64,000 nucleotides of DNA. Source: Collybiopsis luxurians FD-317 M1. Taxonomy: Eukaryota; Basidiomycota; Agaricomycetes; Agaricales; Omphalotaceae. The notes below the pieces were generated by a model. That model had not been told where the DNA came from and ran no database searches. It was given only the letters and a program-made list of their open reading frames with translations. The first letter of the stretch is position 1, and each line of letters opens with the position of its first letter. Where the stretch lies: contig KN834778.1 of the NCBI GenBank assembly GCA_000827265.1, positions 509,097-573,096 of the forward strand, read 5' to 3'. This document shows positions 60,554-64,000 of the stretch, one piece after another. A program made the translations under genes and the position numbers.

Positions 60554-62160
60554 TGAAAGACAGAGCAGGGAAGAAAACCTACCGGTTCAATTGTAAACAC
60601 CTTTTCCAAAATGGTCAATTCGATGGTTAGAGAAAAAATAGGGAAGCGCATGGCCTTACCATGCCAGTTTTCATTGTTCCAATGGCCTTGTTCTTGGCGT
60701 AATGTGGGATATTGGGTGAACAATGGAAAAGTTCGTGTATACCGTGGCCAGTGTAAGTCCTTACAACCGCGCATCCGTTTGCGCGTGCAACAGGTTCACT
60801 TATTATAGAATACGGTTAGAGACCCGAAGAATCAGAAAGAAAAAAAAAATTCCAATCGACGAGAAGACTCACATGGTTTTTCCAATGTCACGAAGAAGAG
60901 CTCCTGGCTTGCACATTTTGATAGCTGCGTCCAAGCTTTCGCGTGTAGTTCGGATCAGTCTCTGAGAGTCATCATCGATTTTTCCAACAGGATAGGTACC
61001 ATTGACATCTCCATGATAACCTAGAGTCGGAAGTGAGCATACAAATGTTGATATATTCACGCCAAAAAAAAAAACAAACCATCATAGAACAGGCTCACAT
61101 CTGGCAAGAATTGTTGGGTCGCCAGCGATATGTATGAGGCCAAACAAAGGGCTTACCGATATTGATGATATCACCTTCTTGTAAAATTCGCTGGTCAGGA
61201 ATTCCATGACAAATTGCCTCGTTTATAGATCTGAATCGAGTGTTTTTAGAATTCGTGGCAATAAGCAGATTGAACAAGACACCAACGTGCAAACCGACTT
61301 GGGAAAATTCCGATAATTCAAAGGAGAAGGGTAGGCGTTCCGTTCTATGGTTGCGTTATGGACAATTTCATCCAACTCGTCTGTGGTAATTCCAGGACGG
61401 ACATGCGATGCAGCGATATCGAGAACCTCCCGAGAAAGCTGGAAAGCCGATGATGAGTTCAGGTACGTCTCAAAAAAGAATCTCATACCCGACAAGCTAT
61501 TCGCATTTTCGCTATTTCCTCGGCATTGAGAATTCGTGGTGGCTGACCAGCTTCTCTTAGTTCCGACATGGGCTTGCCTGTGGGAGAAAAGAGATAAAAT
61601 GAGCTCACAAAGTGCTAGATATTCTTCCAAAGAAACGCTTTAATGTACCGGTAGCAGCATACTCAGGACGAGGGATGTGATCAGGAACATGTCGCTTGGG
61701 AGACAGAGGATACAATGGTCGCAGGGTGCCAGTAAACGAATAATTGGGAAACGGGTTGTATGAATCAGCTGAGACAAATTATCAAAGTCTGTTAACATTT
61801 ATGATAGTCGATGAGTACGGACGACTTTTCCCAACATTGACGGAAGAGGCAGGATTCTTGACTAGTTCGTGAACCAATTTATGAGTTTTCTGAACTGATG
61901 TTAGATGATAAGCTGGGCGGTTGGGATGTAACTTACCCCTGCGACAAAGATAAATGGGAATAAGGCATATGACCATGGCAAGACTCACATCCTGTCTTAA
62001 AGCAATCCTGACTGCAGAAGTACGAGCCTCTAATGCCTAACCTGAACCGAACATGAAAATTTTGCATGGAAAGATTGAGAAAAGAAGCATACTTGCTGCA
62101 AGTAGGACATTCCAGACGAGATTGTGTAACGTTTTCGCATCGTGCACAAACCGTAGACAT
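60313..62160 (-). CDS. MAP1: methionine aminopeptidase 1
   Basis: Removes the initiator methionine from nascent proteins at the ribosome. The N-terminal zinc-finger region reads [19 protein letters not shown], then [17 protein letters not shown]. The conserved Trp before [10 protein letters not shown] is encoded by T at the end of one exon plus GG from a 2-nt exon (61937-61938), between a 50-nt and a 47-nt intron. The pita-bread catalytic domain keeps all five metal ligands. The Asp residues are in [18 protein letters not shown] (spliced), the His in [12 protein letters not shown], and the Glu residues in VFTIEP and SAQFEET. Other landmarks are [16 protein letters not shown] and [16 protein letters not shown]. 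The last intron joins ETLL to [16 protein letters not shown], with stop at 60313-60315. About 12 exons are inferred, several very short. Confidence 0.95.
61937..61938 (-). other. MAP1: putative 2-nt micro-exon of MAP1
   Basis: Two bases (GG on the minus strand) lie between an acceptor TCGCAG and a donor GTAAGT. Including them restores the reading frame and the invariant Trp of the CFK..W.THK motif; skipping them shifts the frame and gives an early stop. The flanking introns are 61939-61988 and 61890-61936; the second has a good CTAAC branch site. Confidence 0.65.
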
Positions 62161-62620
62161 GCTGAAGCAAGAGTTTGGGTGCGCAGTAATAGTATTAGCA
62201 AGGACCGCGACCTGATGCCGCAATATCGCCGAATAACAAGCGCCAGTATAAAGCGCCAACATTCGAGTGTATATACAAATTACTGCTGTGGCTAAAGCAA
62301 TATCGTAGTGTACGATCTCGAGGTAACTAGCAACACACTACGGTAAACGAGACTGGTAAAATATCAATACATGCAAAGGAAAGCGCAAGAATTATTTTGG
62401 TGTTGTGAAATTAAGTTGCATATGCCCAGGTCAATATAGTGAGTCTGTACGATGCAAGGGCGTTGAAAGCGATATAAAAAGACAGCAAGGAATTATGTGT
62501 GGGAAGGGCGCGGGGCAAAGTATCATAAGAAGGGATTTGGTTTTTTTTTTTTTTGAATGCAACGTGACCGTATCCGAGCTAACCACCTTGTTGATTAACG
62601 TCCAAAAGGCAGTACTTCCA
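62161..62620. other. MAP1 upstream region and junction of the duplication
   Basis: About 460 nt ahead of MAP1. A T14 run occurs at 62541-62554, about 65 nt before the start of the second duplication copy. I see no gene. Confidence 0.45.
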
Positions 62621-63034
62621 GCTTGTTTGTCCCCGGAAGAGTCGAGTCATGTAAATACACCTGATGACTCTGATGAGGACGACGCTGGTAACGGCGAAGA
62701 AATCATTGGTCTAGTTCCAGGGCATGATGATCAGGGAGGTAATACTCGCAGTAGGAATAACTCATACGCGAACCTGCAACGCCTGCGCCTCTCGGCACTG
62801 GCACAAACCTCAGGGGTAGACCTTTCCCCCTCGCCGCTCAGACCACCCTCTCCCGGTGAAAGTGAAGGACTGCATATTCGAACGGGTCATCGAAATCGGA
62901 AATAAAGTCTTTCTGACGGTGTATCCGTGCAGAGATTGGCTGCTGTGGACCGGCGGGAGCCTTTCCCAGAAGCCACTGATGATATCAACGAAGAGATTCG
63001 GCAGGTTAAAAATGGTGACGGTACCACGAAGTAG
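62621..63034 (+). pseudogene. truncated copy of the SCT1 3' end
   Basis: Copies the last 138 or so codons of SCT1 without its start, catalytic domain or membrane segments. The frame is preserved through EEIIGLVPGHDDQGGNTRSR and GESEGLHIRTGHRNRK. There a GAA codon has become TAA (about 62,902), 43 codons before the original stop position. Upstream there is no ATG in a family context. It is a by-product of the duplication and is not expected to encode a working enzyme. Confidence 0.88.
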
Positions 63035-63758
63035 GATTTTTTTAGGACAGTCACGGCCAAGCTTGACGTTGTGTATCATACCTGTTTGTATTTATCCTCG
63101 TACGTACCACTATCAATCGCGGATTCTTGGTGCAAGGACGCTGATCGGTTGATGATTTCCTTTAAGACTCTCCTAACCCCCCCCAGCTCGTTTGCGTGTG
63201 GTCCGGCACTTTAAGCGCATTGGATATTTATTTGATCCCATTCAAATATTCGACAACGGCCGACTACATTTCTTAACTATTGATGTCTTGAAGAAACCTT
63301 TCGTTCCGTTTTCCCCTTTGAATATATTCGGTTGCGGTGAGTATGACTCTCAGTGACATTACGTCCTCTCGCAGAGTAAAGCCCACTGAGGTGAATATTG
63401 AATTCTCACTTCTTGATAAAGCAAGAATGTTCTACAGGAGCTCCTGTGATATCATGTCATCTGAGGAACAGGAGTGTGACTAGGTAAAGATGGGACTGTA
63501 AGGCGAAAGATTTTTTTTTTCGGTGAACATGCAACTCAACGCGCATGTGAGAATCCAAAGTCGCGATTCGAAACATCCGGACGCAGGAAAACGCCGGAAA
63601 GATGTACATGTTTGATGATTACAGTACATCTGATACGAATGTAGAGAACTGACAAAAGGCCACGTACGCGACTTGGACATCGGGCACCTATGTTATCGAT
63701 ATTGTCGAATTGCGATCGGCAGTAAAGATATCTGATGCTACGACCATTTCGAGTGGAA

Positions 63759-64000
63759 TTATGCTGCCTGTGGTGCCGCCGTAAGGACCTCGACGCCAGT
63801 ATCGGTGATACTGAAATATTATCAACCGGTGAACAAAACCTGGTAATTGGCCGGAATGCTGGCTTACAGTAACGTCTCCTCAAACTGTGCACTTCGTTTC
63901 CCGTCTATAGTGGTAGCTGTCCAATTATCCGGCCAATGAACTTCTGACCAATTTGTCCCGAGGTTGAGCATCTGAGTGGTCAGTAATGTTAGTACATAGA
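63759..64000 (-). CDS. methionine aminopeptidase 1 paralogue, 3' end (partial)
   Basis: The mirror of MAP1 exons at 60,313-60,553. The last exon (ending APQAA, stop 63759-63761) and the penultimate exon ([20 protein letters not shown], then SAQFEETLL) are open, and the intron between them keeps its GTAAGC donor and TTTCAG acceptor. In the penultimate exon I see a Val-to-Ile change and two silent changes, with no stop or frameshift. The gene should continue beyond the window. Whether it is complete and expressed cannot be judged here. Confidence 0.72.

Larger units (their letters stand above)
62621..64000. repeat. right copy of the segmental duplication (runs off the window)
   Basis: Same order and orientation as 59,161-60,553, offset by 3,460 nt at the left end and 3,447 nt at the right. 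The homology still continues at the last base of the window, so the repeat unit may be the full 59,161-62,620 block including MAP1. Confidence 0.92.

Noticed and set aside
62405..62905. 166-codon ORF ending in the SCT1 copy
   Set aside because: It begins with a GTG rather than ATG, its first 70 codons are unrelated sequence across a T14 run, and it ends at a nonsense codon. Treated as a pseudogene fragment.

Overview
This is nuclear DNA from a filamentous basidiomycete, probably an Agaricomycete. The genes are dense and cut by many short introns, mostly about 45-65 nt with GT donors and CTNAN-type branch sites. Several products are recognisably fungal: an earless AP-1 beta, a Gpt2/Sct1-type acyltransferase, an HeH-domain Src1, a TEA/ATTS factor, an Hmt2-type sulfide:quinone oxidoreductase and a serine-rich GPI cupredoxin. 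Coding spans below run from start to stop codon and include introns. No function was checked against a database.

Layout: 0.3-5.4 kb, exportin-1 and the translation factor MCTS1/Tma20. 6.2-13.5 kb, an orphan acidic protein, the APC/C subunit Cdc27 and an armadillo protein resembling SmgGDS, all on the minus strand. 13.6-18.8 kb, a DHA1 transporter, an AKR7-type aldo/keto reductase and an OTU deubiquitinase. 18.9-25.5 kb, AP-1 beta, a cupredoxin-domain GPI protein and an Mso1-like protein. 25.8-36.3 kb, sulfide:quinone oxidoreductase, phospholipase C, exosome subunit Mtr3 and inner-nuclear-membrane Src1/Heh1. 36.4-39.3 kb, a gene-poor stretch with broken ORFs. 39.3-48.7 kb, ESCRT-I Vps23, a TEA-domain factor, Noc3 and a Nepro-like protein. 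49.3-62.2 kb, a five-TOG XMAP215 microtubule polymerase, glycerol-3-phosphate acyltransferase and methionine aminopeptidase 1. From 62.62 kb to the window end lies a diverged second copy of 59.16-60.55 kb.

The genes are mostly unrelated housekeeping functions (nuclear export, cell cycle, trafficking, lipid synthesis, ribosome assembly), so no operon-like pathway is expected or seen. The recurring organisation is the close head-to-head pair with a shared promoter of about 70-260 bp: SmgGDS-like/MFS, AKR/OTU, Mso1-like/SQR, MTR3/SRC1, VPS23/TEA and NOC3/Nepro-like. The last joins two proteins expected in the nucleolus.

I do not see a defence system, transposon, CRISPR array, tRNA, rRNA or biosynthetic cluster. 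The most unusual observations are a 2-nt micro-exon needed to read methionine aminopeptidase, two GC-AG introns, a probable tandem duplication that may supply a second methionine aminopeptidase, and a Met/Cys-rich extension on the cupredoxin protein.
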